From: an uncultured Collinsella sp.
Lineage (GTDB): Bacteria > Actinomycetota > Coriobacteriia > Coriobacteriales > Coriobacteriaceae
DNA: 21,188 nucleotides
Assembly: GCA_900549555.1 (NCBI GenBank)
Contig: UROO01000028.1
Coordinates: 1 to 21,188 of the forward strand
Direction: 5' to 3'
Below, in pieces: positions 1 to 7,444 of the stretch (positions are counted from its first letter, which is position 1; every line of letters starts with the position of its first letter). Under the pieces are notes generated by a model. That model was not told the origin of the DNA. It ran no database searches and saw only the letters and a program-made list of their open reading frames with translations. The translations under genes were made by a program, and so were the position numbers.

Positions 1-47
1 GAGATAGGAGTCCGTCTCGTGGGCTCGGAGATGTGTATAAGAGACAG
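1..47. other. Nextera i7-side adapter (non-genomic)
   Basis: This is library adapter sequence, not genome. The tail end of the P7 primer (GAGAT) is followed by an 8-nt index AGGAGTCC, then the Nextera read-2 adapter and the 19-bp mosaic end finishing in GAGACAG at 47. From memory the index matches Nextera XT i7 N705. Any reading frame that starts here is an artefact. Confidence 0.97.
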
Positions 48-53
48 TGATTG

Positions 54-87
54 AAAAGGCTCCCAGCGATGGGGGCCTTTCCTTTTT
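54..87 (+). terminator. intrinsic terminator hairpin
   Basis: Positions 55-65 (AAAGGCTCCCA) pair with 70-80 (TGGGGGCCTTT) around a GCGA loop, with one G-T wobble. CCTTTTT follows. Read on the plus strand it would end a gene lying left of the insert. On the minus strand the stem is followed by a short T-rich stretch, so it may act in both directions. Part of it can re-pair with 91-98 (see findings). Confidence 0.7.
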
Positions 88-220
88 GGGCCCATCGCAG
101 AGGGATTCGAACCCGACAGGGTGCGGAGCTGAGGAAACGCGAAGCGTTTTCCAGCGCAGCACGCGAGGAGCGAAGCGACGAAGCGGATGCGGGCGGCGAA
201 ATGGACCCTTGGCGAATACC
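88..220. other. gene-free stretch, hairpin-rich
   Basis: No supported gene. The stretch holds GGGATTCGAACCC at 103-115, which looks like a tRNA T-arm read on the minus strand, but no acceptor, D or anticodon stem can be built around it. It also holds a small hairpin near 132-152 (GGAAACGC / GCGTTTTCC with one bulge). Short frames here have biased Arg/Glu-rich composition and no recognisable domain. Confidence 0.5.
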
Positions 221-442
221 CGTGTGCAAAAAATGCCAAATATGAGTACTGCTACCTTTTTGGTAGCAGCGTTTTCGAAGTCATAAAAGGCAAATCCGAC
301 ATTAGAACGATGACTGATAGTCCAGTTAAGCCAATTTAGTTACTACAAAACTGGACATATGTGGCCCAACTCATCTAAAAACGCCCAATTTATATGTTAC
401 GAAGTTAGTGCCCGTACTCATATTTGCCACTTTTTGCACACG
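221..442. repeat. 222-bp inverted-repeat-bounded element (MITE-like)
   Basis: The 29-bp arms at 221-249 and 414-442 are inverted copies with 27 of 29 positions identical. Each reads inward as CGTGTGCAAAAA and ends ATGAGTAC. The 164-bp interior is AT-rich compared with the genes around it and has no open frame of note. It holds a hairpin just inside the left arm (TGCTACC-TTTTT-GGTAGCA, 250-268) and an 8-bp perfect inverted repeat (GTCCAGTT 320-327, AACTGGAC 349-356). No clear target-site duplication is visible. The form suggests a non-autonomous mobile element or a structured intergenic repeat; there is no transposase in the window. Confidence 0.65.
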
Positions 443-481
443 CCCTATCCCAGCCATGGTAAATCGATAGCAAAACGGGCT

Positions 482-525
482 CCAGACCGCTGAATCGTGC
501 CGCATATGGCACGTCCGCAGTCCGG
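482..525 (-). terminator. terminator of the argCJBD operon
   Basis: On the minus strand, 31 nt beyond the argD stop, an outer stem of about 12 pairs (525-514 with 493-482, one mismatch and two G-U pairs) continues into an inner CGTGCC/GGCACG stem (513-508 with 501-496). The transcript then runs AGCCCGTTTTGC, a short U-tract. Position and form fit the end of the arginine operon. Confidence 0.65.
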
Positions 526-556
526 AACCCGGTCCAAATTGAGTTATTGCGCTGTG

Positions 557-1840
557 TTAGGCCAAAACGTCCGACAAAATCTCGATCAGGCTGTCCACGT
601 CGGCTTCCTCGCAGACAAGCGGCGGCAGGAAACGCAGTGTGTGGGCACCAGTAGCGTTAATCACAGCGCCGGCGGCCAGCGCGCGGGCAACAATATCATG
701 CGCATCGCCCGCAGCGTCATCCAAGTCGCAGCCGAGCATCAGGCCGCGGCCACGAACCTCAACCACGTGCGGAAGCTTGGCCAGCGCCTGCTCCATATAA
801 GCACCCACCTTGGCAGCATGCTCGGCATAATCGCCGCGCACGAGCGCGGAGAGCGTCGCGGCGCACGCCGCGACAGCCAAGCAGCTACCGCCAAAGGTCG
901 AACCGTGGTCACCCGGCTTAAACACGTCGGCGATCTCCTTCTTTGCCACCACGGCACCCATGGGCACGCCATCGGCAATGCCCTTGGCAAGGCTCATAAT
1001 GTCGGGCTCCACGCCATAGGTTTGGAATGCAAACGGCTTGCCGGAGCGGAAGATGCCACACTGGACCTCGTCGGCGATAAGCACGGCACCCACCTCGTGC
1101 GCCAAGTCGCGCGCCGCGGCCATAAACTCCTCGGTCATGGGATGCACACCGCTCTCGCCCTGGATCGGCTCGAGCATAACAGCACAGATTTCACTGCCCA
1201 ACTGCTTAAAGATTGCACGCAGCTCATCCACATCGTTGGGCGTACAGGCCACAAAGCCACCCGGCAGCGGACGGAAGCTGTCCTGTAGCCAATCCTGCAT
1301 GGTGGCGGCAATGGTCTCGAGCGTACGGCCGTGGAAGCCGCCGCGCATGCATACGATGGTGTTGCCACCGTTACCAGCACGCTTGGCGTACAGACGCGCG
1401 AGCTTCATCGAGCCCTCGTTGGCTTCAGCACCAGAATTGGCAAAGAACGTCTCCCACACCTGCTCGTCCGCAGCCGGGGCACCGAGCGCAGCTGCCGTGG
1501 TCTCATCGCCGGCGGCGATGGCATCGGCAATCACGCGTGCACTGTCCACGTCGTCGTTAGCGAGCTTGGACAGCAACGCCGCGACCTGGCCACGCTGCTC
1601 GATGTAGAAGTAGTTAGACACATGCAGAAGCTTTTTGGTCTGAGCCTCGAGTGCCGAAAGCACTGTAGGATTACCGTGGCCTAGGCTACACACGCCAATT
1701 CCAGCGAGAAAGTCGAGATACTCACGACCATCGTCACCGGTGAGCTTCATACCGTGACCTTCGACAAACTCAACCGGCGAGCGGCCAAAGGTATGCATAA
1801 CGTAGTGGGATTCGAGCGATTGTTGAGCAGCAAGTGACAT
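557..1840 (-). CDS. argD: acetylornithine aminotransferase (ArgD)
   Basis: This PLP enzyme transfers an amino group between glutamate and N-acetylglutamate semialdehyde to give N-acetylornithine, the fourth step of arginine synthesis. The 427-residue chain has the class-III aminotransferase landmarks: NSGAEAN (135-141), GGFHGRT (167-173), the cofactor-contacting Asp in IADEVQ (D257), the Schiff-base lysine in SLAKGIADG (K286) and GSTFGG (313-318). Compared with typical ArgD there is extra sequence around residues 96-128, rich in Ala, Asp and Glu, just before VWETFFANSG. An AAAGG about 8 nt upstream supports the ATG at 1840. It is the last gene of argCJBD, 64 nt after argB, and is followed by a terminator. 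Some ArgD enzymes also act in lysine synthesis; the arg context favours the arginine role. Confidence 0.96.
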   Translation of the reverse strand: MSLAAQQSLESHYVMHTFGRSPVEFVEGHGMKLTGDDGREYLDFLAGIGVCSLGHGNPTVLSALEAQTKKLLHVSNYFYIEQRGQVAALLSKLANDDVDSARVIADAIAAGDETTAAALGAPAADEQVWETFFANSGAEANEGSMKLARLYAKRAGNGGNTIVCMRGGFHGRTLETIAATMQDWLQDSFRPLPGGFVACTPNDVDELRAIFKQLGSEICAVMLEPIQGESGVHPMTEEFMAAARDLAHEVGAVLIADEVQCGIFRSGKPFAFQTYGVEPDIMSLAKGIADGVPMGAVVAKKEIADVFKPGDHGSTFGGSCLAVAACAATLSALVRGDYAEHAAKVGAYMEQALAKLPHVVEVRGRGLMLGCDLDDAAGDAHDIVARALAAGAVINATGAHTLRFLPPLVCEEADVDSLIEILSDVLA

Positions 1841-1904
1841 GGGATGCCTTTCGTCGGGCGCTAGGTAGCGCGGGCTATGGGTGTACGGATGCGGCGCCAG
1901 GACG

Positions 1905-2885
1905 TTAAACCGTCTGGAGCTTCTCGACCTCGTCGAGGTTCTCGGTCAGGCGCGCCGCAAAGGTCGAAAGCGGGTGCGGGTGCGTATCGAACTCATAAGC
2001 CGTCTCGGTGGAATGAATCACGGTACCGACGCCGGCATCGGTCAACAGCTCCAGCAGCAGCGAATGCGGCGTGGTGCCGTTGATGATGTGCGCGCGGAAC
2101 ACACCGGCGGCAAGCGCATCGACAGCGGCGCGTAGCTTGGGAATCATGCCCTTGTCGACTTCGCCGCCGTAGAGCATCTCATTAACCTCGTCGAGCGTCA
2201 GGTTGGAAATGAGCGAATCCTTGTCGCTAAAGTCCTTATACAGGCCATCGACGTCGGTAAGGAAGATCACCTTATGCGCGTGGAGCGCCGCCGCGACAGC
2301 ACCGGCGGCGGTATCGGCGTTGATGTTAAAGAAGCCGCCGTCCTCCCCCGCCGCGACGGTAGCGATGACGGGAATGTACTCGCTATCGAGCAAGCGCTCG
2401 ATATAGTCGGTGTTGACGTGCGTCACTTTGCCCACGCGACCGAGCTCGGGGTCGAGCGGCTCGGCGATGAGCGTGCCGGCATCGCTGCCCGACACGCCCA
2501 CGGCCAGGTTGCCGTGCTGGTTGATGGCAGCGACCAGCTCCTGGTTGACCTTGCCGCCCAGTACCTCGCGCACGATATCCATGGTATCCGGCGTGGTTAC
2601 GCGCTGGCCGTTCTTAAATTCGACAGGGATGTCATAGTGGCTGAGTGCTTCGTTGATGGCCTTGCCGCCGCCATGCACGATAACGGGGCGCATGCCGATG
2701 ATCTTGAGCAGAACGATATCGCTCATCACGTCGCGGCGCAGTTGCTCGTCGACCATGGCGGCACCGCCGTACTTGATAACGACCGTCTTGCCGGTCAGGT
2801 TTTTAATCCACGGCAGCGCCTCGAACAGCAGCTGCGCGGTCGCTTCGTTGGATTCGCTCGAACGACAATCGCGTGCGAATTTCAT
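1905..2885 (-). CDS. argB: acetylglutamate kinase (ArgB)
   Basis: It phosphorylates N-acetylglutamate with ATP, the second step of the acetylated arginine route, in the cytoplasm. Amino-acid-kinase landmarks are in order: VIKYGGAAM with K38, HGGGK (71-75), the substrate-binding Arg in GQRVT (R95), NINADTAAG (187-195), TDVDGLY (210-216) and GEVDKGMIPK (241-250, K245). At 326 residues it is somewhat longer than usual. The extra length is a C-terminal tail of about 30 residues after GVGTVI, and there are about 13 residues before the EALPWI helix. Hexameric arginine-inhibited forms carry an N-terminal helix there, but sequence alone does not settle whether this one is feedback-inhibited. GAGGT lies 6 nt before the ATG at 2885. 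It sits 81 nt after argJ. Confidence 0.96.
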   Translation of the reverse strand: MKFARDCRSSESNEATAQLLFEALPWIKNLTGKTVVIKYGGAAMVDEQLRRDVMSDIVLLKIIGMRPVIVHGGGKAINEALSHYDIPVEFKNGQRVTTPDTMDIVREVLGGKVNQELVAAINQHGNLAVGVSGSDAGTLIAEPLDPELGRVGKVTHVNTDYIERLLDSEYIPVIATVAAGEDGGFFNINADTAAGAVAAALHAHKVIFLTDVDGLYKDFSDKDSLISNLTLDEVNEMLYGGEVDKGMIPKLRAAVDALAAGVFRAHIINGTTPHSLLLELLTDAGVGTVIHSTETAYEFDTHPHPLSTFAARLTENLDEVEKLQTV

Positions 2886-2966
2886 AGTCTACCTCGTCTT
2901 TCGTGTAGCCATTGAGCCATGCCCCGCCGCTCGCAATCACACCGGGACGCACGGCACGCCCAGAAT

Positions 2967-4232
2967 CTAGGAACGGTAGTCACCGTTGATGGAGATATAT
3001 TCGTGCGTGAGGTCGCAGGTCCACACGGTCGTCGCCGCATCGCCTGCGCCGAGATCGGCCGAAATCACAATCTCGGGCGCCTCAAAACGTCGCAGGGCCT
3101 CGTCCTCATCGAAGGGGACCGTCAGGCCATCGCGACAGACGGGCATGCCCATCATGTCGATGGAAACATCTTCCTGGTTAAACTTCACGCCGCACTTACC
3201 GAGTGCCATGGCAACGCGGCCCCAGTTGCAATCGTGTCCGGCAATGCAGGTCTTGACGAGCGGAGAGTTGGCAACAGCGCGCGCCGCGATATCGGCCTCC
3301 TCGTCGTTAGCGGCGCCGGTAACATTAACCGTCACGAGCTTGGACGCGCCCTCGCCGTCGGCGGCGATGTTGCGCGCCAGGCTCTCGCACACCTCGTGCA
3401 CGGCAAATGCCAACTCGTCAAAGGCATCAGTGCCCTCGACGATGGCCTCGGCATCCGCAGCGGCGCCGGAGGCAAGCATGATGCAGGTGTCGTTGGTCGA
3501 GGTATCGGAGTCGACCGTTACCTTGTTGAAGGTCTGTTTGACGGTCGAGAGCAGCAGAGCGTGGAGAGCCACCGGCTCGACGGGGGCATCGGTGGTAATG
3601 ACCGAAATCATAGTGGCCATGTTGGGCATGATCATGCCCGAGCCCTTGCACATGCCACCCACCGTATAAGCGTTGCCCACATGGCCCGCAGCCTCGCTGC
3701 GGTAGCGAACGGCATACTCCTTGGAATGGGTATCGGTGGTCATGATGGCGCGGGCGGCATCGGCGCCACCATGAGCGGAGAGTGCCTCATAAGCTGCCGG
3801 AATCGCCGTCTCGAATGTGTCGATCGGCAGAATCTGACCAATCACGCCCGTGGAGGCGACCAGGATTTGCTGAGGCTCGCAGCCGATGACCTGCGAGGCG
3901 ATGCTGCACGTCTCGTGCGCGCAGGCAAGGCCCGTCTCGCCCGTGGCAGCGTTCGCGTTGCCGGAGTTGACCGAGACACCGGCGATGGTGCCATAGCCCT
4001 TATCGGCACCGCCCAGATTGGCGCGGCTCACCTGCACAGGCGCTGCGCAAAAGCGGTTGGTCGTAAACACGCCGGCGCCGGGACAGGGCTTATCGGGCAC
4101 GACGAGCGCGTAATCCAAGCGCTCGGGATTCTTGCGAAAACCTGCATGAATACCCGCGGCCTTAAAGCCGGCCGCTGCCGTAACGCCACCCTCGACGGCG
4201 CGAATCTTGATATCGAATTGCTCTGTATTCAT
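2967..4232 (-). CDS. argJ: glutamate N-acetyltransferase / ornithine acetyltransferase (ArgJ)
   Basis: It moves the acetyl group from N-acetylornithine to glutamate, closing the acetyl cycle and releasing ornithine. Some family members also use acetyl-CoA. The 421 residues match the family length. The self-cleavage site is intact: KGSGMIMPNMATM (196-208), where the chain is expected to split between A206 and T207 so that T207 becomes the new N-terminal nucleophile. VASTGVIG (125-132) and GHDCNWGR near the C-terminus are further family signatures. Having argJ is consistent with a recycling pathway and with no argA or argE being seen nearby. The start at 4232 has AAGGA very close upstream. A 134-nt gap containing a possible attenuator separates it from argC. 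Confidence 0.96.
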   Translation of the reverse strand: MNTEQFDIKIRAVEGGVTAAAGFKAAGIHAGFRKNPERLDYALVVPDKPCPGAGVFTTNRFCAAPVQVSRANLGGADKGYGTIAGVSVNSGNANAATGETGLACAHETCSIASQVIGCEPQQILVASTGVIGQILPIDTFETAIPAAYEALSAHGGADAARAIMTTDTHSKEYAVRYRSEAAGHVGNAYTVGGMCKGSGMIMPNMATMISVITTDAPVEPVALHALLLSTVKQTFNKVTVDSDTSTNDTCIMLASGAAADAEAIVEGTDAFDELAFAVHEVCESLARNIAADGEGASKLVTVNVTGAANDEEADIAARAVANSPLVKTCIAGHDCNWGRVAMALGKCGVKFNQEDVSIDMMGMPVCRDGLTVPFDEDEALRRFEAPEIVISADLGAGDAATTVWTCDLTHEYISINGDYRS

Positions 4233-4258
4233 CGTCCTTACGACTCCTTATATCAAAC

Positions 4259-4337
4259 AAAAAATGGGCATCGGTTGGTGCGCCATGCCAGCCACAATCA
4301 TGAGACCAGCTTAAGAGTGGCGCCCCACTCGATGCCC
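4259..4337 (-). terminator. possible attenuator or internal terminator between argC and argJ
   Basis: On the minus strand GGGCATC (4337-4331) can pair with GATGCCC (4272-4266), which is followed at once by A then six Ts (4264-4259). Between the arms lies a second perfect hairpin (GAGTGG-GGCG-CCACTC, 4330-4315). A G/C arm running straight into a U-tract inside an operon looks like a leaky terminator or attenuator that would lower argJBD relative to argC. The outer arms are 58 nt apart, so folding is less certain. Confidence 0.4.
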
Positions 4338-4366
4338 GACTACCAAATCGCTAACAATCGAATGTG

Positions 4367-5437
4367 CTACACCGGGCACGCCACTGTGGGCAAGCCTCGT
4401 CGCTCGTCAAAACCAAAGACGATGTTGGCGCACTGGACCGCCTGGCCCGCAGCGCCCTTGCACAGATTGTCGATTGCACCTGTCGCCACCAGCACGCCCG
4501 CGCGCTTGTTGAGCGCAAGGCCAATCTGGGCGGCATTGGTGCCGACGACCGAGGCCGTCTTGGGCTGCTGGCCGGTATCGAGCACGCGCACAAAGGTGCG
4601 ACCGGCGTAGAACTGCTTGTAATGGTCGACGACGTCCTCAAGGGCCAGCGTGTCGAGAGCCTGCGGCGCGAGCGGCAGCGTCACCGTGGAGAGCAGACCG
4701 CGCTTGAGCGGTGCCAGATGCGGGGTGAAGACGATGCGGTCGGCCAGGCCAAGTATCTGCTCGATCTCGGGCGTATGACGATGCTTGCCCACGCCATAGG
4801 CTTCCAGGTTCTCGTCCGCGCTGCAAAAATGGGTGCGGGCGTTACAAGACTTGCCGGCACCCGTCACGCCGCTGATAGCATCGACGATCACGGGACCGCT
4901 CTCGGCCACCCAGCCCGCACGCACGGCAGGCGCGGCAGCAAGGCTCGTTGCGGTAGGATAGCAACCGGCGCAGGCGACCAGCACGGACTTGCTGTCAGCA
5001 TAGTCGGATGCGGCGGCCTCCAAGTCCCGACAGAACAGCTCGGGCAGGCCGAAAGCACGCGTCTTGAGCAGCTCGGGGCTCGTGTGCTCGGCGGCATACC
5101 ACGCCTCGAACACGGCCGGATCGCTCAGGCGGTAGTCGGCAGACAAGTCGAAGCAGGAAACGCCTGCGGCAAGCAGGGCGGGCACCTGCGCCATGGCGGC
5201 GGTGTGCGGCACGGCCAAAAAGACAGCGTCGCAGGATGTAAGCTCGGGAGCATCATGCGTCGTGAAGACAAGATCGCTCACGCCGGCGAAACTCGGATAC
5301 ACCGCGGACAGCGGTTGGCCGGCATCGGCGTTGGACGTGATGGCAACAAGTTCAAACTCGGGATGGCCGAGTACGAGGCGAATGAGCTCGGCACCGGCAT
5401 ATCCTGCCGCACCGACGATTCCAACCTTTAAAGACAT
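4367..5437 (-). CDS. argC: N-acetyl-gamma-glutamyl-phosphate reductase (ArgC)
   Basis: It reduces N-acetylglutamyl phosphate to the semialdehyde with NADPH, the third step of the pathway. The N-terminal dinucleotide-binding motif is GIVGAAGYAGAEL (6-18). The catalytic cysteine is C159 in VACAGCYPTA (154-163), and the substrate-site KHRHTPE is at 218-224. The length of 356 residues is normal for the family. AAGGAG lies 7 nt before the ATG at 5437. It is the first gene of the argCJBD operon and is preceded by paired ArgR-type boxes. argF, argG, argH and argR are not in the window, so citrulline and arginine formation must be encoded elsewhere. Confidence 0.96.
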   Translation of the reverse strand: MSLKVGIVGAAGYAGAELIRLVLGHPEFELVAITSNADAGQPLSAVYPSFAGVSDLVFTTHDAPELTSCDAVFLAVPHTAAMAQVPALLAAGVSCFDLSADYRLSDPAVFEAWYAAEHTSPELLKTRAFGLPELFCRDLEAAASDYADSKSVLVACAGCYPTATSLAAAPAVRAGWVAESGPVIVDAISGVTGAGKSCNARTHFCSADENLEAYGVGKHRHTPEIEQILGLADRIVFTPHLAPLKRGLLSTVTLPLAPQALDTLALEDVVDHYKQFYAGRTFVRVLDTGQQPKTASVVGTNAAQIGLALNKRAGVLVATGAIDNLCKGAAGQAVQCANIVFGFDERRGLPTVACPV

Positions 5438-5523
5438 ATCAGACTCCTTGTCTGCAGTTTATGCACCAATGCGCATCCCGCAGCCGTCGTTATGAGGTGG
5501 GTTGAAACTTTATCACCAAAAGA

Positions 5524-5558
5524 TGCATATATACGCAAATCTTTTGCATATTCATGCA
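5524..5558 (-). promoter_or_regulatory. tandem ARG boxes (ArgR operator) upstream of argC
   Basis: Two 14-bp near-palindromes, TGCATATATACGCA (5524-5537) and TGCATATTCATGCA (5545-5558), have centres exactly 21 bp apart. That is two helical turns, the spacing known for pairs of boxes bound by one ArgR hexamer. The second resembles the TGAATA/TATTCA core of known ARG boxes. A weak promoter-like pair (TTGCGT, 17 nt, TGATAA) on the minus strand overlaps the proximal box, so binding would block it. ArgR itself is not in the window. Confidence 0.7.
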
Positions 5559-5607
5559 TTGAAACAAACCAGACACATTCACGCGAAGGAATTGACAAAT
5601 AACAATG

Positions 5608-5658
5608 GGGCCCCACATCGCCCGGTGCACCTTGCGGTACCGTTGCGATGTGGAGCCC
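5608..5658 (-). terminator. long hairpin at the end of the flavin operon
   Basis: The 14-bp arms (5608-5621 and 5645-5658) match at 13 of 14 positions. A smaller CGGTGC/GTACCG stem (5623-5628 with 5637-5642) lies inside. It sits about 50 nt beyond the stop of the last split-barrel gene and before the arg operator, so it most likely ends that transcript. The U-tract after it is poor (CATTGTTATTTG), so it may instead be a 3'-end stabilising structure. Confidence 0.5.
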
Positions 5659-5704
5659 GACACAGACGGGTATTTAAATTGTTGGGGCCGGCGGGAGAAC
5701 TCTT

Positions 5705-6115
5705 TTAGAGCTCGACCGGCACCCATTCGTCGTGGTTGCAGATGAAGGCCTCCGGCTCCTCGACGCTAAAGAAGACGAGCGTGGGGTCGCCTGCGCCCTC
5801 ATAATGCTCGCCCAAACGCTCCAGATGCTTCCAGCCGGCCTCGCGCATATCGGGGGCAGCCTGGTCATCCAAGCCCGCGCGTCCGCGCAAAATGAGCCAG
5901 CCATGGCCCGGCCACCAGCTCGTGGCCTCAAAGCGCTGGTTTTGCAGCAGCTCCTGCCACACATCTTTGGTGCGTGCCGTCACAAACCACAGCTTGCCGT
6001 CCTGGATCTGCGCAAACGAAAACGGACGCACGTGCGGCTGCCCATCCACGCTCGTCGCCAGATACCACGCCGGCACCGACGTCAGATACTCCAACACCGT
6101 ATTCAATCCGTCCAC
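5705..6115 (-). CDS. pyridoxamine 5'-phosphate oxidase family protein (FMN-binding split barrel), copy 1
   Basis: About 136 residues. It has the split-barrel pattern of small flavin- or F420-binding proteins: an AWYLATSVDGQPHVRPF strand pair near the N-terminus, then DGKLWFVTARTKDVWQEL and a LILRGRAGL strand. Homologues of this type usually bind FMN, but the substrate is unknown. The first in-frame start is a GTG at 6130 without a ribosome site. I place the start at the GTG at 6115 because AGGAGG ends 4 nt before it. Copy 2 lies 51 nt upstream, and the two share the same order of motifs, so they look like a tandem duplication that has since diverged. Probably co-transcribed with the riboflavin transporter genes. 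Confidence 0.85.
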   Translation of the reverse strand: MDGLNTVLEYLTSVPAWYLATSVDGQPHVRPFSFAQIQDGKLWFVTARTKDVWQELLQNQRFEATSWWPGHGWLILRGRAGLDDQAAPDMREAGWKHLERLGEHYEGAGDPTLVFFSVEEPEAFICNHDEWVPVEL

Positions 6116-6166
6116 GTTTCCTCCTGCCACTAGCTAATTTGGAACGGGTAGTTCATTTGAGACGCG

Positions 6167-6613
6167 CTAGAGCTCCAGACGCTCTTCGCTGCCGTCGATA
6201 TCGCAGAAGCGGGCGACGATATTGCGGACCGAGAAAAACGCAAGGCGACCGTCGTTGGCGCTCTCGTGATTCTCGCCAATGCCCACCATGTGCTTAAAGC
6301 CGGCTTGGCGCACCCGGTCGCTCACGACCGCGTCGTCCTCGAGCGCGGCCTCACCGGTCAGCACAATCCAACACTCCCCCGGTTTCCAACCCGAAACCTC
6401 AAACTTGGGGTTCGCGCTGAGCTCGGCCCACACGTCCTTATCGCGCGAGGTGCAAAACCACAGCTTGCCATCATCGACCATGGCAAACGAGAACGGCCTC
6501 ACGCGCGGCTGATGTCCGTCCGTCACGTCGATCGTGGCGAGATACCACGCCGAAATACGCCTAAGATACGAACAGGCGCGCTCGAGCTGCGCCGTGCGGT
6601 CGTTGTCGGTCAT
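6167..6613 (-). CDS. pyridoxamine 5'-phosphate oxidase family protein (FMN-binding split barrel), copy 2
   Basis: 148 residues, a paralogue of the next gene. Shared blocks include ISAWYLAT, RVRPFSFAMVDDGKLWFCTSRDKDVWAEL and a GECWIVLTGEAAL strand, then G(I)GENHES and FFSV near the C-terminus. The family fold is the FMN-binding split barrel; the reaction cannot be read from sequence. AAAGGGG lies about 7 nt before the ATG at 6613. It begins only 30 nt after ecfT on the same strand with no terminator between, which suggests that it is read from the FMN-riboswitch promoter together with ribU-ecfA-ecfT. Confidence 0.88.
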   Translation of the reverse strand: MTDNDRTAQLERACSYLRRISAWYLATIDVTDGHQPRVRPFSFAMVDDGKLWFCTSRDKDVWAELSANPKFEVSGWKPGECWIVLTGEAALEDDAVVSDRVRQAGFKHMVGIGENHESANDGRLAFFSVRNIVARFCDIDGSEERLEL

Positions 6614-6643
6614 AGGGACCCCTTTCCTGCGCTTGAATCGCGC

Positions 6644-7444
6644 CTAAACAAGTTGAAGATTGGTGACGATGACGCAGATGAGCAGCAACGCCGTCACCAC
6701 CGCCGCCAACGCATCGCCGCGGCCAAATGCAAGCGCATGCAGACGTGTGCGGCCCTGCTCGCCATGATAGCAACGGGCATCCATGGCGGCAGACAGCGTT
6801 TCGGCATGGCGGAACACGCCCGTGAACAGCGGAATCGCCACACTGCCGAGCATACGCACGCCGCCGAGCGGGCCTCCCGTCACGCGCGCACCGCGGCTCG
6901 CCTGCGCATCGGCCGTCTGCTTCATCTCGGTGGCAAACTGCGGCATAAAGCGCAACGCGATACCCATGATCATGCCGAGCTCGTGCGCAGGAAGTCCCAC
7001 ACGGGCAAACGGCGCGAGCAGGCGCTCAAAGCCCGCGGTGAGGTCGAGCGTCGGTGTGGTGAGCGTAATGGCGCTCATGCCGGCCATCATCAGGGTCAGG
7101 CGGCAGCCCATAAAGGCGGCGGAATGCAGCGAGCCCTCGCTTATCTGCAAAAAGCCGAGCTGCCACAGAATGCGCCCGCTCTGGTCGGAAAACAGGTTGA
7201 GCACCGCGACCACCGCGACGATCGCCAGCAGCGGCGCCATCGATGACAGGACGCGACGAGCCGGCACCCGGGACACGGCATAGATCAGGACAACGAAGAT
7301 TGCGACCGGGACCAGTCTGCGGAAGCTACTGACCGTGAGCGTCGTGATCAGAAACACAAAGCCCAAGAGCAACTTGGTTCGCGGGTCCAGGCGGTGGATT
7401 GCACTATCGCCGGGATAGTAGCTGCCAAACGAAAACGCCTCCAT
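6644..7444 (-). CDS. ecfT: ECF transporter transmembrane component EcfT
   Basis: This is the membrane scaffold of an energy-coupling-factor importer, joining the ATPases to the substrate-binding S protein. The chain has 266 residues with hydrophobic segments near 25-58, 68-84, 106-130, 153-170 and 245-264. The two cytoplasmic coupling motifs that dock on the ATPases are present as ASRGA (182-186) and AMDARCY (220-226), both with the conserved Arg. Its ATG at 7444 overlaps the ecfA stop by one base (TAATG), so translation is probably coupled. It follows ribU and ecfA in the same operon. Confidence 0.93.
   Translation of the reverse strand: MEAFSFGSYYPGDSAIHRLDPRTKLLLGFVFLITTLTVSSFRRLVPVAIFVVLIYAVSRVPARRVLSSMAPLLAIVAVVAVLNLFSDQSGRILWQLGFLQISEGSLHSAAFMGCRLTLMMAGMSAITLTTPTLDLTAGFERLLAPFARVGLPAHELGMIMGIALRFMPQFATEMKQTADAQASRGARVTGGPLGGVRMLGSVAIPLFTGVFRHAETLSAAMDARCYHGEQGRTRLHALAFGRGDALAAVVTALLLICVIVTNLQLV

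Noticed and set aside
88..220. Complete tRNA on the minus strand
   Set aside because: Only a T-arm-like 13-mer is present; the T stem is three pairs and no acceptor or anticodon stem can be drawn.
47..286. Short frames at the left end, one beginning inside the adapter
   Set aside because: They cross the adapter junction, a terminator hairpin and the left repeat arm. Composition is structure-driven and no family is recognised.
2919..4610. 563-codon plus-strand frame opposite argJ and the start of argC
   Set aside because: Both strands cannot be real here. argJ has an intact autoprocessing motif and a ribosome site; this frame has neither a domain nor a start signal.
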